Assembly (NCBI RefSeq): GCF_052118925.1
Contig: NZ_JBQKGG010000006.1
Coordinates: forward strand, 61,770 to 125,769
Direction of reading: 5' to 3'
Source: Lientehia sp934351765
GTDB taxonomy: Bacteria; Bacillota; Clostridia; Lachnospirales; Lachnospiraceae
DNA length: 64,000 nucleotides
Part shown: in pieces, positions 54,167 through 62,783 of the stretch
How the letters are laid out: each line of letters opens with the position of its first letter
How positions within the stretch are numbered: the stretch's first letter is position 1
Translations under genes and position numbers: made by a program
The notes under the pieces: model-generated
Told to the model about the DNA's origin: nothing
The model's input: only the letters and a program-made list of their open reading frames with translations
Database searches by the model: none

Positions 54167-55651
54167 TTACACGTGGTAAAGTTTTGAGGTCTGATATTTG
54201 GGCTCGTAGGTGATGTTGACTCCGAGGCGGCGGAAGATTTTTTCATCGACGCCGGAGAGGATTACGGTGGAATGTGCTTCGCAGTTGCGGAGCCTGGGAA
54301 GCTGATCCATCGCCAGCTGAGCTCTTGGATCGGACGCAGCGCAAATTGACAGTGCCAGAAGGACCTCATCGGTATGAAGGCGGGGATTTTTGTTTCCCAG
54401 AGCGCCGACTTTCAGCTTCTGAATCGGTTCGATAATGGAGGGGGAAATCAGCTTTACGCTGTCATCAATTCCACCCAGCTCCTTCAGTGCATTAAGCAGT
54501 ACGGCAGCAGACGGCCCAAGAAGCTCGGAGGTCCGTCCGGTCACGATCCGTCCGTCCGGCAGCTCCAGAGCGGCCGCCGGCATTCCGGTAACTTCTTCTT
54601 TTAATAATGCCGGACTGACAACGATACGATCCTTTGTGGTGATACCGGCCTGTTTCATGAGAAGCTCCAGCTTATAAACCACCTGATCGTCCACAATCCC
54701 TTTCCGTTTTTCACAGAGCGCCGTATAATAACGCCGGATGATCTCCTGGCAGGAGGCCTCCCGCACTGCTTTGTCATCAAAAATACAGTTCCCGGCCATA
54801 TTTACACCCATATCAGTCGGAGACTTATAAGGACAGCTTCCCACGATCTTTTCCATCATGGCTGCCAGAACCGGATAGATTTCCACATCACGATTATAAT
54901 TAACGGTTGTTTCCCCGTATGCTTCCAGATGGAACGGGTCGATCATATTTACATCATCCAGATCCGCCGTAGCCGCTTCATAGGCCAGGTTAACCGGATG
55001 CTTTAAAGGTATATTCCAGATGGGAAAGGTCTCAAACTTCGCATAACCGGCCTGAATCCCGCGTTTATGCTCATGATAAAGCTGGGAAAGACAGGTTGCC
55101 ATCTTTCCGCTCCCCGGTCCGGGAGCCGTCACAACGACCAATTCTCTGCTGGTCTCAATATAATCATTCTTTCCATATCCTTCCTCGCTTACGATCTTCG
55201 CCAGATTGGAAGGATATCCCTCAATGGGATAATGACGATATACGCGGACACCAAGATTCTCCAGACGCTTCTGGAACGCCTCTGCCGCCGGCTGGCCCTG
55301 AAATCTGGTAAGTACTACGCTTCCCACATACAGACCAATTCCCCGGAATTCATCGATCAGCCGGAGTACATCGGAATCATAGGTAATTCCCAGATCTCCA
55401 CGCACCTTGTTTTTTTCGATATCCGCAGCACCGATTGCCATGACGATTTCCACCTGTTCCTTAATCTGGAGCAGCATCCGAAGCTTGCTGTCCGGCTGAA
55501 AACCGGGAAGCACTCTGGCCGCATGGTAATCATCAAACAGTTTTCCGCCGAATTCCAGATACAGCTTTCCGCCAAACTGAGAGATCCGTTCCCGAATCCG
55601 CTCCGACTGCATCTGAAGATACTTTTCATTGTCAAATCCCTGTTTTTTCAT
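54167..55651 (-). CDS. DUF1846-family protein
   Basis: 494 residues, full length for the family. Recognisable segments are GFDNEKYLQMQSERIRERI at the start, VVVTAPGPGSGKMATCLSQLYHE (a P-loop-like GPGSGK), and KSPTDMGVNMAGNCI. Structures of DUF1846 proteins exist, but I know of no settled function; the GSGK loop suggests nucleotide or phosphate binding. The start has AGAGGGG upstream. It follows the CmpB-like gene by 16 bases and is probably co-transcribed. Confidence 0.88.
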   Translation of the reverse strand: MKKQGFDNEKYLQMQSERIRERISQFGGKLYLEFGGKLFDDYHAARVLPGFQPDSKLRMLLQIKEQVEIVMAIGAADIEKNKVRGDLGITYDSDVLRLIDEFRGIGLYVGSVVLTRFQGQPAAEAFQKRLENLGVRVYRHYPIEGYPSNLAKIVSEEGYGKNDYIETSRELVVVTAPGPGSGKMATCLSQLYHEHKRGIQAGYAKFETFPIWNIPLKHPVNLAYEAATADLDDVNMIDPFHLEAYGETTVNYNRDVEIYPVLAAMMEKIVGSCPYKSPTDMGVNMAGNCIFDDKAVREASCQEIIRRYYTALCEKRKGIVDDQVVYKLELLMKQAGITTKDRIVVSPALLKEEVTGMPAAALELPDGRIVTGRTSELLGPSAAVLLNALKELGGIDDSVKLISPSIIEPIQKLKVGALGNKNPRLHTDEVLLALSICAASDPRAQLAMDQLPRLRNCEAHSTVILSGVDEKIFRRLGVNITYEPKYQTSKLYHV

Positions 55652-55667
55652 TTCATCTTCCCCTCTG

Positions 55668-56303
55668 TTATTTTCTCAGTATGATCTTCCATTTCAAATA
55701 GAAATTTCTCTTTTTAATCATCATGCCAAAGCTCACAAAAAAATCCGACAGCATGATCACCATCAGCACCACACTGACAATCCGGATAATCCGGTAATCC
55801 ATTCTTGAGATCAGCCGGATCATCGGCTCAAACACATGCCCCATAAACAGCGTGATCATAGACGCAAATGCGATGCTGGTCGGAATTGAGGTATACTTGG
55901 TAATATGAAGCGGAATCGCCGAATAATTCCAGTATTCGATTCCACATAAATATTCTACTGCAATACCAAGAATAATCTCTCCCACGCACACAAACAACAT
56001 GGCGCATAAAAAGTACAGCAGATCGTTTCGATTTTTCTTCTGTCGTTTTCTCATAGACTCCGGAAGACTCATCTTCTGAGGTGTTCCGAGAAGAAAATAA
56101 ATTGCCAGCACCAGCATACCGTAGCCCAGCAGGAACGGAGTATTCATATTTCGGTTATTGATATACCCCTTTGTCAGCGCCAGCCACAGATTTTCCACCA
56201 CAAATCCCAGAAATGAGATCAGCGCTGCCATCAGTCCAAGTACATAAATATCCAGACCATGAATGGACCAGACTCCTTTGTTTGCTTTTTCATTTCTTTC
56301 CAT
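55668..56303 (-). CDS. CmpB-like (ABC-transporter type IV) membrane protein
   Basis: 211 residues, about six membrane helices (for example IYVLGLMAALISFLGFVVE, LLYFLCAMLFVCVGEIILG, SIAFASMITLFMG). The composition and GYLCGIEYWNYS-like segment (VEYLCGIEYWNYSAIPLH) fit the CmpB family of predicted membrane components in Firmicutes. No ATPase is adjacent and the substrate is unknown. A promoter TTGTCA-N17-TAAAGT lies upstream on the minus strand (about 56317-56345). It probably forms a unit with the DUF1846 gene. Confidence 0.75.
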   Translation of the reverse strand: MERNEKANKGVWSIHGLDIYVLGLMAALISFLGFVVENLWLALTKGYINNRNMNTPFLLGYGMLVLAIYFLLGTPQKMSLPESMRKRQKKNRNDLLYFLCAMLFVCVGEIILGIAVEYLCGIEYWNYSAIPLHITKYTSIPTSIAFASMITLFMGHVFEPMIRLISRMDYRIIRIVSVVLMVIMLSDFFVSFGMMIKKRNFYLKWKIILRK

Positions 56304-56405
56304 TGCAAATCATCTCCTCCCATACTTTATCATGTTATGGGGAAAATGACAATGCAATTCTTCCGGAAACAGCCGGAACAGTTGGAGCCGGTACTGATAA
56401 AACCG

Positions 56406-57167
56406 TTATGGCTTCTCAGCCCGGATCATAAACATCGGTGTATTTCCATATAATAACTGCTCTTTTTCGTCCCACAGCTCCTCAGTAATATCACGTTCCG
56501 TACAAATGTTGACATAACCAAGTCCCTCCAGCAAACCAAGATCCCAGTCAGGACGCTGCTTCGTTCCCAGAACATGCTCCCCCTCCAGATCCTTCTTTCT
56601 GCGTTCTTCTTTGTTCTTCGTTTTCGTATCAAAGGCATCACCATAACGTTGAACACACGCCTCCTGGCGGCGGAGACTTTCTTCATGAACCGCAGGATCC
56701 GTCTTCATCAGATGCCAGTTTGCATCAAAAATCAAAAGAATACCCTCCGGCTTCAGTACCCGCAGCCACTGTGCATAAACTGTTTTATGCTCACGAAGGG
56801 CATGGGTCACATTACGGCTGATGATAAGGTCAAAGGTATTGTCCGGAAATTCCAGGTGATGGCAGTCCATGGCTCGAAATTCCGGATGAACGCCATAAGC
56901 TGCCGCCTTCCGCTCTGCCTCCAAAAGCATTCCTTCTGCTCCATCGATTCCAATGACCTCATGACCGGCAAGACTTAACAGAATCGTGAAAAATCCCGGC
57001 CCGCAGCCCGTATCCAGAATTTTTAACTTTTTTCCAGACGGTACCTGCTCCAGAATCTTTCGCCTCCAGGCCTCCGCCCGAAAGCTGTTCAGCTCATCGT
57101 CAATGATAGCACTGTAATTTTCCGAGTTATCCGACCATTCTTTGTTGATCTCCTGCTGTGTCCGCAT
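56406..57167 (-). CDS. Class I SAM-dependent methyltransferase
   Basis: 253 residues. Motif I is ILDTGCGPGFFTILLS (residues about 50-65), followed by VIGIDGAEGMLLEAE and a post-I acidic segment, then FDLIISRNVTHAL and LKPEGILLIFD. This is the Methyltransf_11 fold. The C-terminal 90 residues are less conserved and probably bind the substrate, which is unknown. The start has AGAGAGGAAG upstream. A palindrome covers its -10 box, so control by a regulator is likely. Confidence 0.88.
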   Translation of the reverse strand: MRTQQEINKEWSDNSENYSAIIDDELNSFRAEAWRRKILEQVPSGKKLKILDTGCGPGFFTILLSLAGHEVIGIDGAEGMLLEAERKAAAYGVHPEFRAMDCHHLEFPDNTFDLIISRNVTHALREHKTVYAQWLRVLKPEGILLIFDANWHLMKTDPAVHEESLRRQEACVQRYGDAFDTKTKNKEERRKKDLEGEHVLGTKQRPDWDLGLLEGLGYVNICTERDITEELWDEKEQLLYGNTPMFMIRAEKP

Positions 57168-57262
57168 GACGCTTCCTCTCTTTTCTTCTATAACACCACT
57201 TTACAAGTTTTAATAATAAAGCTCTTCTTTTAATTTTTCACTTTCTATAACATCTCTTTCAG

Positions 57263-57282
57263 GTTACATTATAACATGTAAC
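57263..57282 (-). promoter_or_regulatory. Palindrome over the methyltransferase -10 box
   Basis: GTTACAT-N6-ATGTAAC is a perfect 7-6-7 dyad. On the minus strand it contains TATAAT (57268-57273). No good -35 is seen at 17 bases, which is compatible with an activator or with repression by a bound dimer. Confidence 0.6.
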
Positions 57283-57286
57283 GGAG

Positions 57287-57318
57287 AAAAAGATGGTTGT
57301 CGTTAGCCATCTTTTTTT
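57287..57318. terminator. Bidirectional terminator upstream of the methyltransferase promoter
   Basis: AAAAAGATGG pairs with CCATCTTTTT, with T-runs in both directions. It insulates the methyltransferase from the RHS side. Confidence 0.8.
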
Positions 57319-57336
57319 CTTTTTTCAGATAAATTT

Positions 57337-57374
57337 CAGGGAGGGCAGACTCGTTGTGAGTCATACCCTCCCTG
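57337..57374. repeat. Strong hairpin CAGGGAGGG/CCCTCCCTG
   Basis: A 9-bp stem with an inner GACTC/GAGTC pairing (57337-57374). The tail is not T-rich. Function unclear. Confidence 0.6.
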
Positions 57375-57578
57375 CTTTGGAACTATCTATTTCCCGACTC
57401 CCCTTTACTTTCAGAAAAAAGAATGGAAGATGAGAGAAAAACAAAAAACATATATTTCCGCAAGCAAGTTATAAAAATACAGGAATTAATTAATATAATA
57501 CTTCGCAAATCGAAAACAATATGGTAGTATATAATTGAAAATTAAATTTAATCTTGAAACGCGTTTTGAGAAGAGAAC

Positions 57579-57843
57579 AATGAAAATCAAAGAGTTACCA
57601 ATTACGGAATGAACAATCCTGAAGAGGCATATCTGGAATCAATTATGGGATACTTCTGCATTTTGCTGACTTCCATAACCGGAAGTGTCGCTTATGGTTG
57701 TGGAAGGTGCTGGAGCTATTTTTAGAACGATATAGAAATATAACTGGCTGGTATTTTCGGCAAAGTTAGTTGTAATCTTCTGGTTGGTGCTTATTGTTTT
57801 TTACGCTTTAAATATGCATCTTATAATGGAGGTGAAGCTATGA
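57579..57843 (+). pseudogene. Decayed small ORFs upstream of the lipoprotein
   Basis: Three short frames overlap. One at 57579 codes MKIKELPITE and ends in an ATGA overlap with a 38-codon frame at 57609-57725 (MNNPEEAYLESIMGYFCILL...). A third, open from 57736 to 57843, codes a membrane helix (WLVFSAKLVVIFWLVLIVFY) and overlaps the lipoprotein start by ATGA. They look like pieces of one or more small membrane proteins, broken by frameshifts and a TAG at 57733. A short true peptide cannot be excluded. Confidence 0.45.
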
Positions 57844-58625
57844 AAAGCATTATCAATATCCGTAATTCATTTTTGTTTCTCGTAGGAATTGTTTTTATCT
57901 GTTGTAGTTGTGGGAAATCAAAACAATCTGACATCTCTACAGAACGTGTTCTTGACGAAGAAATAAGAATAACAACTATTGCTGAAACAACGGAAATACC
58001 ACAGGAAGAGGCGGAAACATTACCACTTAAAAATCCAGATATTCTATATGAATCTAAAATGGCCGAAGATATCATTACTACGTTTCCTGATATATCAGAA
58101 AAAGAAGACTGGTATGGTGACTATCAGCTTGTAGAATATGTACGACCGCATTTCGGTTTTCAACCAAATCCTGATAAAAGTCAGCGACAAAGAATTTTAG
58201 ATATTCAAAAACAGACTATTATATCGTTAAACGAAAATTCTATTAAAAGGTTTGGTCCTGTCAACAAAGAAGACGAATTTTTTGCAGAGTATAAATTTGA
58301 CCATTATATACAAGAAGTGCCCATTGTTTTAAAATATACCACTCTCGATGAGGAACTTCTGGAAAGTATGATGGTTCGATGGGGAAGAGAATACCATCTT
58401 GACGGGACTGCAGTGGATTTCTCAGAATGGGCTTTTGGCGATGAAGAATTTTTTTCAAATATAGATTTTCGAATCAGCAATTATCAAAATTGTAATATTT
58501 TAGTTTTTTATAAAGAACAGAATCCTTCTTCTGTCAAAGAAATTGAATACTGGATAGATGCTGGCAATGGAGTTATATATTCACTTACCGATCAAATGAT
58601 TTCTAAATTGCAGCGTCTAAGATAG
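57840..58625 (+). CDS. Lipoprotein of unknown function
   Basis: 261 residues, with a hydrophobic N-terminus ending in a Cys-rich CCSCGKSKQ, probably lipidated, and GGAGGTG seven bases before the ATG. The mature part has no motif I recognise; the end (IEYWIDAGNGVIYSLTDQMISKL) suggests a compact secreted domain. Base composition is AT-rich compared with the 50 kb to the left, which suggests acquisition with the RHS region. It is convergent with the RHS remnant, only 10 bases away. Confidence 0.75.
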   Translation: MKSIINIRNSFLFLVGIVFICCSCGKSKQSDISTERVLDEEIRITTIAETTEIPQEEAETLPLKNPDILYESKMAEDIITTFPDISEKEDWYGDYQLVEYVRPHFGFQPNPDKSQRQRILDIQKQTIISLNENSIKRFGPVNKEDEFFAEYKFDHYIQEVPIVLKYTTLDEELLESMMVRWGREYHLDGTAVDFSEWAFGDEEFFSNIDFRISNYQNCNILVFYKEQNPSSVKEIEYWIDAGNGVIYSLTDQMISKLQRLR

Positions 58626-58635
58626 CATACGATTA

Positions 58636-59463
58636 TCACTGTGGAGTCGCAAATATTTTGGGCTGTTCTCCTCCCCCTGCCCCGTACCGGTAGCCGGTCG
58701 TTGTCTTTTCCCTGTCGATCAGGCTCACCAGCCGGGCGGTCCGCGCCCTGGTGTCATACCCTAACTCCAGGGACTGCCCGCGGCTGGTCGCCATCCGCAC
58801 GACCCGCCCCAGGGGATCGTAGTCAAAGAAATACCTGGCCTGGTCCAGGAGGTCTTCATGGAAGATCTCATTCCCGGCGCTGTCATACTGATACGTAAAT
58901 ATTTTTGTCCCGTTATGGGAAATGCTTTCCAGCTCCTCACGGGCATTGTACGCATACGAGACCGTATCCCCGTTTGCATATGCCTGGCCTGTAACAGACC
59001 CGTTCGCCGGCTGGTACGTTTCCGTAAGGATCGTGTTCCCGCCGGCCGCTGTCCCGGTCTTTTTCCCATACGCATCATACGTGAACGTATAGAAAAACCC
59101 GTTATGGCCGATGGCGGACAGACGGTTCCCCTCATACTGATACGTGATGGATGCCTCATGGCTGCCGCCGTTCCCGTCCGTGACGGTTTCTGCAGTCTTC
59201 GTGATCCGGTCCCGGTTATCATACGCATAGGTGACCGTCCGCCCTTCCGTATCCGTGGTCCCGGTGAGCAGCCGCCCGGCAGAGCTTCCGTTCCAGTGTG
59301 CATCGGAAGGAGTTCCGTCCCAACCGTATTCGGAATCGACCGTCCACACATTGGGGACATTCCCGCTCTGATTTCCCTGTCCCTTTAAGAATACCACATC
59401 GGACGTCCTTGCGAAAGCAGAAAGTGTATCGGTTCCCTCAGGAAGACATGTCTTATCTCTTAC
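58636..59463 (-). pseudogene. RHS repeat fragment
   Basis: The frame is open from 59463 to a stop at 58636 and encodes YD-type repeats: VTYAYDNRDRITKTAETV, YDAYGKKTGT, VSYAYNAREELESI, YQYDSAGNEIFH, FFDYDPLGRVVRM. There is no good start codon; the first in-frame GTG is at 59397, but similarity seems to begin before it. The RHS core end motif and a toxin tip are lacking. It is a piece of an RHS gene left at the end of the locus. Confidence 0.8.
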
Positions 59464-59580
59464 TTATACTCCCGAATCTATACGTACTTCCCACTCTTTC
59501 ATTTTTTGAACATATAACGAAAACTGATTCCAGTTTTTCCCCTTACTTCTTTCGTTCAAAAAACATGGTAGGTTGTATCG
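59464..59580 (-). pseudogene. Relic C-terminus of a third RHS immunity protein
   Basis: The 38 codons end with CFLNE...KNWNQ...YVQKMKEWEVRI, which lines up with the ends of the two intact immunity proteins (CFRNEECKKKW... FLQKMEEWGVELE). The stop at 59464 is immediately followed by the RHS fragment. The rest of the gene is gone. Confidence 0.6.
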
Positions 59581-59603
59581 ATGTTCTTATTATTTTCTGG
59601 ATA

Positions 59604-60197
59604 TTACTCCGGCATCTCCAACTCCACGCCCCATTCTTCCATCTTCTGAAGGAACTCTTCCTTATCCACTTCAAATAAATCAGTATAATATGCCCACTTC
59701 TTTTTACACTCTTCATTCCGGAAACAAATCCATACCGTTGAAAACACATACCACGTCAAAAACGATCTAGTCTCTGCAGGCCGATACTTTTTTGAATGTT
59801 TTACCGGTACTTTTGAAAAAACAGCGCCTTCTTCATAAGGTGTTACAGGTGCCCATGAATTATACTGATCTGAATACCTCTCTATCTTTTTTACCGGATA
59901 CTCCTCCCAGCTATATCTTCGTTTTATCCATAAAAATGAAATCATACACCCCTCTTTCGTTAATTCAATTTTTCTTCCGAAATCAATCAAATAAAGTACA
60001 GCAACAAGATATATTAAGTGTATCAACAGAATTACTAAAATTGATCCCATGACCTCAGCCCTATTCTCAAGCTTAATAGATGTAATAATTTTCTTTATTA
60101 CAAGTGTTTCTAAATAATTAGCTATCCAAATCATGGGGAACATTACAATTGAATAAATCACATTTGCTTTTATTTTTATTCCATTGTTTTCCTCCAT
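59604..60197 (-). CDS. Membrane immunity protein candidate, cassette 2
   Basis: 197 residues (MEENNGIKIKANVIYS). Two N-terminal membrane helices (about 13-35 and 50-70) are followed by a cytoplasmic domain with IELTKEGCMISFLWIKRRYSW (PH-like strand pattern) and a C-terminal FLQKMEEWGVELEMPE. It is a paralogue of the protein at 62089-62694 and directly follows an RHS C-terminus with a hydrophobic tip. Position and pairing suggest it protects the cell from that tip. No known immunity family is identified. Confidence 0.72.
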   Translation of the reverse strand: MEENNGIKIKANVIYSIVMFPMIWIANYLETLVIKKIITSIKLENRAEVMGSILVILLIHLIYLVAVLYLIDFGRKIELTKEGCMISFLWIKRRYSWEEYPVKKIERYSDQYNSWAPVTPYEEGAVFSKVPVKHSKKYRPAETRSFLTWYVFSTVWICFRNEECKKKWAYYTDLFEVDKEEFLQKMEEWGVELEMPE

Positions 60198-60223
60198 CTG
60201 GTTTCCTTTCTTCTCAGACGATA

Positions 60224-60255
60224 GAATTCCTGCGTATTTTTCACACGCAGGAATC
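60224..60255. terminator. Hairpin between RHS tip 2 and its immunity gene
   Basis: AATTCCTGCGT pairs with ACGCAGGAATT-type bases (10-11 bp). The same hairpin, more perfect, lies at the equivalent place in cassette 1. No T-run follows on the minus strand. Confidence 0.6.
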
Positions 60256-60285
60256 CTCCTTCATTTCATCTTCTTATGACATGTC

Positions 60286-61398
60286 CTATACTTTTACATA
60301 ATAGTATCTCCACTGTCTCAGTGCTCTGTTCCAGTATCTCCTTTGTTCAAAACGCTGGCGGCTTTTTGATGTTTTACTCTTAGCTTTTGAGACTTTCGTT
60401 GTCTCCGTTTTCTTCTTTGAAGACCCGGATGTTCTTGGCCTGGTAAGTGCCGCTACCGAACAATTATAACCAACGCTGAAAACCCCATCCGCCGCGATTT
60501 TTGACACCTCGGTTCCAATCTTAGTAGTTTTTTTCAATCCTGCCAGGTTACTGAACGTTGCATAGGTTCCGACCGCAGTTGTTACCCCAATCGCTATGGA
60601 CGCCCCTATGGATCTTCCATCAGCGTAATAGCTCTTTATACCAGTAAATATACCACCAAATGCTGCACCATACCCAGCATTCCACGCGGCAAGTGCTCCT
60701 GTTCCCGCCGCAATCGCCGCATCGACCCAGGTATATTTTTGTCCGGTAGAGGCTGCTGCGATCGCAGTTGACGCCACATTAACAACTGCCCCGACAAGCA
60801 TCGTTGCTGCCAGCAGTAACCCTTCGCCTTCCTCATCCTGATACTTCACCGGATTGTTCGCGCAGTACGCATACAGGTTTCCTTTTAACAGCCCGGCATT
60901 GTCATCCATCTGCCAGTCTGCATTCAGAAACCGTCCGGTCTCCGGATCGTAGTACCGGCTGTTCAGGTAGTAAAGCCCGCTCTCGCTGTCATAGTAGTAC
61001 CCGCGGTACCGTAAGGGATTGACTGCTCCAATGCTGTCCGCCATCTCCCCGGTGCAGGAAAGGAGCTTTCCCCAGGAATCATACCGGTAGCCTGCCACCT
61101 GGGTTCCTTCACTGTCCAGGATCCCGACAACATCTCCCTGAAGGTTCAGGATATAATAGTAGACCGTTCCATTCTTCTTGAAGCCCAGCGGCAGGCCGTT
61201 GGCATCATAGAAGAAGTCCAGGCGCGTGCTCCCCTTCTTCTGGGTCAGCAGGGTCGTCCCGTTCCGGTAGTACCGGGTCACTCCGCTCTCATCCGCTTTT
61301 GTCATCCGGTATCCGTCTTCATCGTAGGTGTAGGTGGTCGTTCTTCCGCCTGCCGTAAGGCTTTTCAGTTCCCGGCCATGCTGCCAGCCAAAGGCCAT
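60286..61398 (-). CDS. RHS C-terminal core and toxin tip 2 (orphan)
   Basis: 370 codons from the internal ATG at 61398; the same frame is open back to 61593. The RHS-associated core end is clear: RYRGYYYDSESGLYYLNSRYY and PETGRFLNAD, then YAYCANNPVKYQDEEGEG. The tip (about 160 residues) is Ala/Gly-rich and hydrophobic (AATMLVGAVVNVASTAIAAAS, YGAAFGGIFTGIK), then a basic tail (KVSKAKSKTSKSRQRFEQRR). The paired immunity protein is a membrane protein, so a membrane-active tip is inferred. The 5' part is broken (next entry), so this is an orphan module. Confidence 0.75.
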   Translation of the reverse strand: MAFGWQHGRELKSLTAGGRTTTYTYDEDGYRMTKADESGVTRYYRNGTTLLTQKKGSTRLDFFYDANGLPLGFKKNGTVYYYILNLQGDVVGILDSEGTQVAGYRYDSWGKLLSCTGEMADSIGAVNPLRYRGYYYDSESGLYYLNSRYYDPETGRFLNADWQMDDNAGLLKGNLYAYCANNPVKYQDEEGEGLLLAATMLVGAVVNVASTAIAAASTGQKYTWVDAAIAAGTGALAAWNAGYGAAFGGIFTGIKSYYADGRSIGASIAIGVTTAVGTYATFSNLAGLKKTTKIGTEVSKIAADGVFSVGYNCSVAALTRPRTSGSSKKKTETTKVSKAKSKTSKSRQRFEQRRYWNRALRQWRYYYVKV

Positions 61399-61593
61399 GC
61401 CGTCCCGGTAGGATAAGGGATTTCCGATGGCATCATAGGTGATCGTCTGGCCGTCATACTCTGTCAGCTGATCCTTCCAGCCCTCAGCCCCGTATCCGTA
61501 GGAAATCGTCGTTTCCGGCTCGCCAAGCGTCCCCGTGGTATACGGATAGATCCGTTCCTCCGTCCGGTTCCCGCCTGCGTCATAGGAAAACCG

Positions 61594-62075
61594 TTAAACG
61601 GCCCCGTCCGAGTTCTTTGCCTCCGTCAGGTTGTTCCAGCTGTCGTAGGTATAGGAAAAATCCGTCCCGTCCGGGCTCACCATCCCCGACAGGTTTCCAT
61701 TCCCGTCATACCGGAACTTACTCTGTTCCGCCGCGCTCTTCACATCCGTCAGGTTCCCGTCATTGTCGTAGACGTAAGTCTCTCCTTCATCCTTCGTGAG
61801 CTGGACCCCGTCAAACCAGGCCGCATTACACTGGTCATCATACACGATCCGGATATGGATGGCATAATAACGGTTTTGGGTTCCCGCATCCCCGTCATCG
61901 GTAGTGAACACCCCGCCGCCGTACTGCCAGCCTTTTACATAAGGGTCAAAGTCGAACCGGTGGGATCTTGTCGTCCCGTTGCTGTAGCAGACCTGGGCCT
62001 CCAGGTAAAATCCTTTTCCGGGACTGCATCCGCATACGCCCATGCCGAAAGGCTGTAGCAGTCGCCCTCCTGCAT
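61594..62075 (-). pseudogene. 5' part of the orphan RHS, broken by frameshift and nonsense codon
   Basis: The frame from ATG at 62075 (MQEGDCYSLSAWAYADAVPE) fuses with the frame FYLEAQVCYSNGTT if one base is added in the run at 62007-62010. It then reads RHS repeats (YVYDNDGNLTDVKS, FRYDGNGNLSGM, YTYDSWNNLTEAK) to a TAA at 61594-61596. Beyond it the same frame continues as RFSYDAGGNRTEE into the core. So one deleted base and one stop codon inactivate it. Confidence 0.8.
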
Positions 62076-62088
62076 AAATTTGAACAAA

Positions 62089-62694
62089 TTACTTCTCTAT
62101 GCTCTCCGGCTTCTCCAGTTCCACTCCCCATTCTTCCATCTTCTGAAGAAATTCTTCCTTATCTACTTCAAACCATCCTGTGTTATATGACCACTTCTTT
62201 TTACACTCTTCATTCCGAAAACAAACCCATACAGTCGAAAACACATATCGTGTTAAATAAGATCTCATATCAACTGGCCGGTATCGTTTGGAACGCTTTA
62301 CCGGTACTTTTGAAAAAACGGCTCCCTCATCATACGGTGTATCCGGTGCCCAGATACTACGATATTTTGAATATCGCTCTACTTTTTTTATCGGATATCC
62401 CTCCCAGCTATATTTTCGTCTTATCCACAAAAATGAAATAATACAGCCTTCTTTCGTTAGTTCAATTTTTCTTCCTATATTAATCGAATCAAAAGTTAAA
62501 AAAAGAAATATTAGATGAAACAAAAAAATAAAAAAAATTGACTCCCACATCTCTGTCTTGTCACCTATTTTAATATTTACAATCAACGTTTTAACTGTCG
62601 ATGCATTCATATAAGCAACCATTCCCAACACAACCAGCGACATAATTGAATAAATCGCATATGTTTTTATTTTTATTCCATTGTTTTCCTCCAT
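62089..62694 (-). CDS. Membrane immunity protein candidate, cassette 1
   Basis: About 201 residues from ATG at 62694 (MEENNGIKIKTYAIYS). Two N-terminal membrane helices precede the domain IELTKEGCIISFLWIRRKYSW and the end FLQKMEEWGVELEKPESIEK. It shares the same layout as the cassette 2 protein, with clear divergence in the membrane helices. It follows the RHS tip 1 gene after a hairpin. Immunity to that tip is inferred from position. Confidence 0.75.
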   Translation of the reverse strand: MEENNGIKIKTYAIYSIMSLVVLGMVAYMNASTVKTLIVNIKIGDKTEMWESIFFIFLFHLIFLFLTFDSINIGRKIELTKEGCIISFLWIRRKYSWEGYPIKKVERYSKYRSIWAPDTPYDEGAVFSKVPVKRSKRYRPVDMRSYLTRYVFSTVWVCFRNEECKKKWSYNTGWFEVDKEEFLQKMEEWGVELEKPESIEK

Positions 62695-62719
62695 CTGTTT
62701 TTCTCCGTTCTTCTCAGAC

Positions 62720-62759
62720 GATAGGATTCCTGCGTGTAAAAACACGCAGGAATCCTATC
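62720..62759. terminator. 18-bp perfect hairpin between RHS tip 1 and its immunity gene
   Basis: GATAGGATTCCTGCGTGT (62720-62737) pairs perfectly with 62742-62759 around an AAAA loop. It separates toxin and immunity genes, but no T-run follows it on the minus strand. Confidence 0.75.
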
Positions 62760-62783
62760 ATTTTCAGCTTCTTATGACGTATT

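Noticed and set aside
57287..57318. Attenuator in the methyltransferase leader
   Set aside because: It lies upstream of the -10 box, so it is not in the transcript; insulation is more likely.
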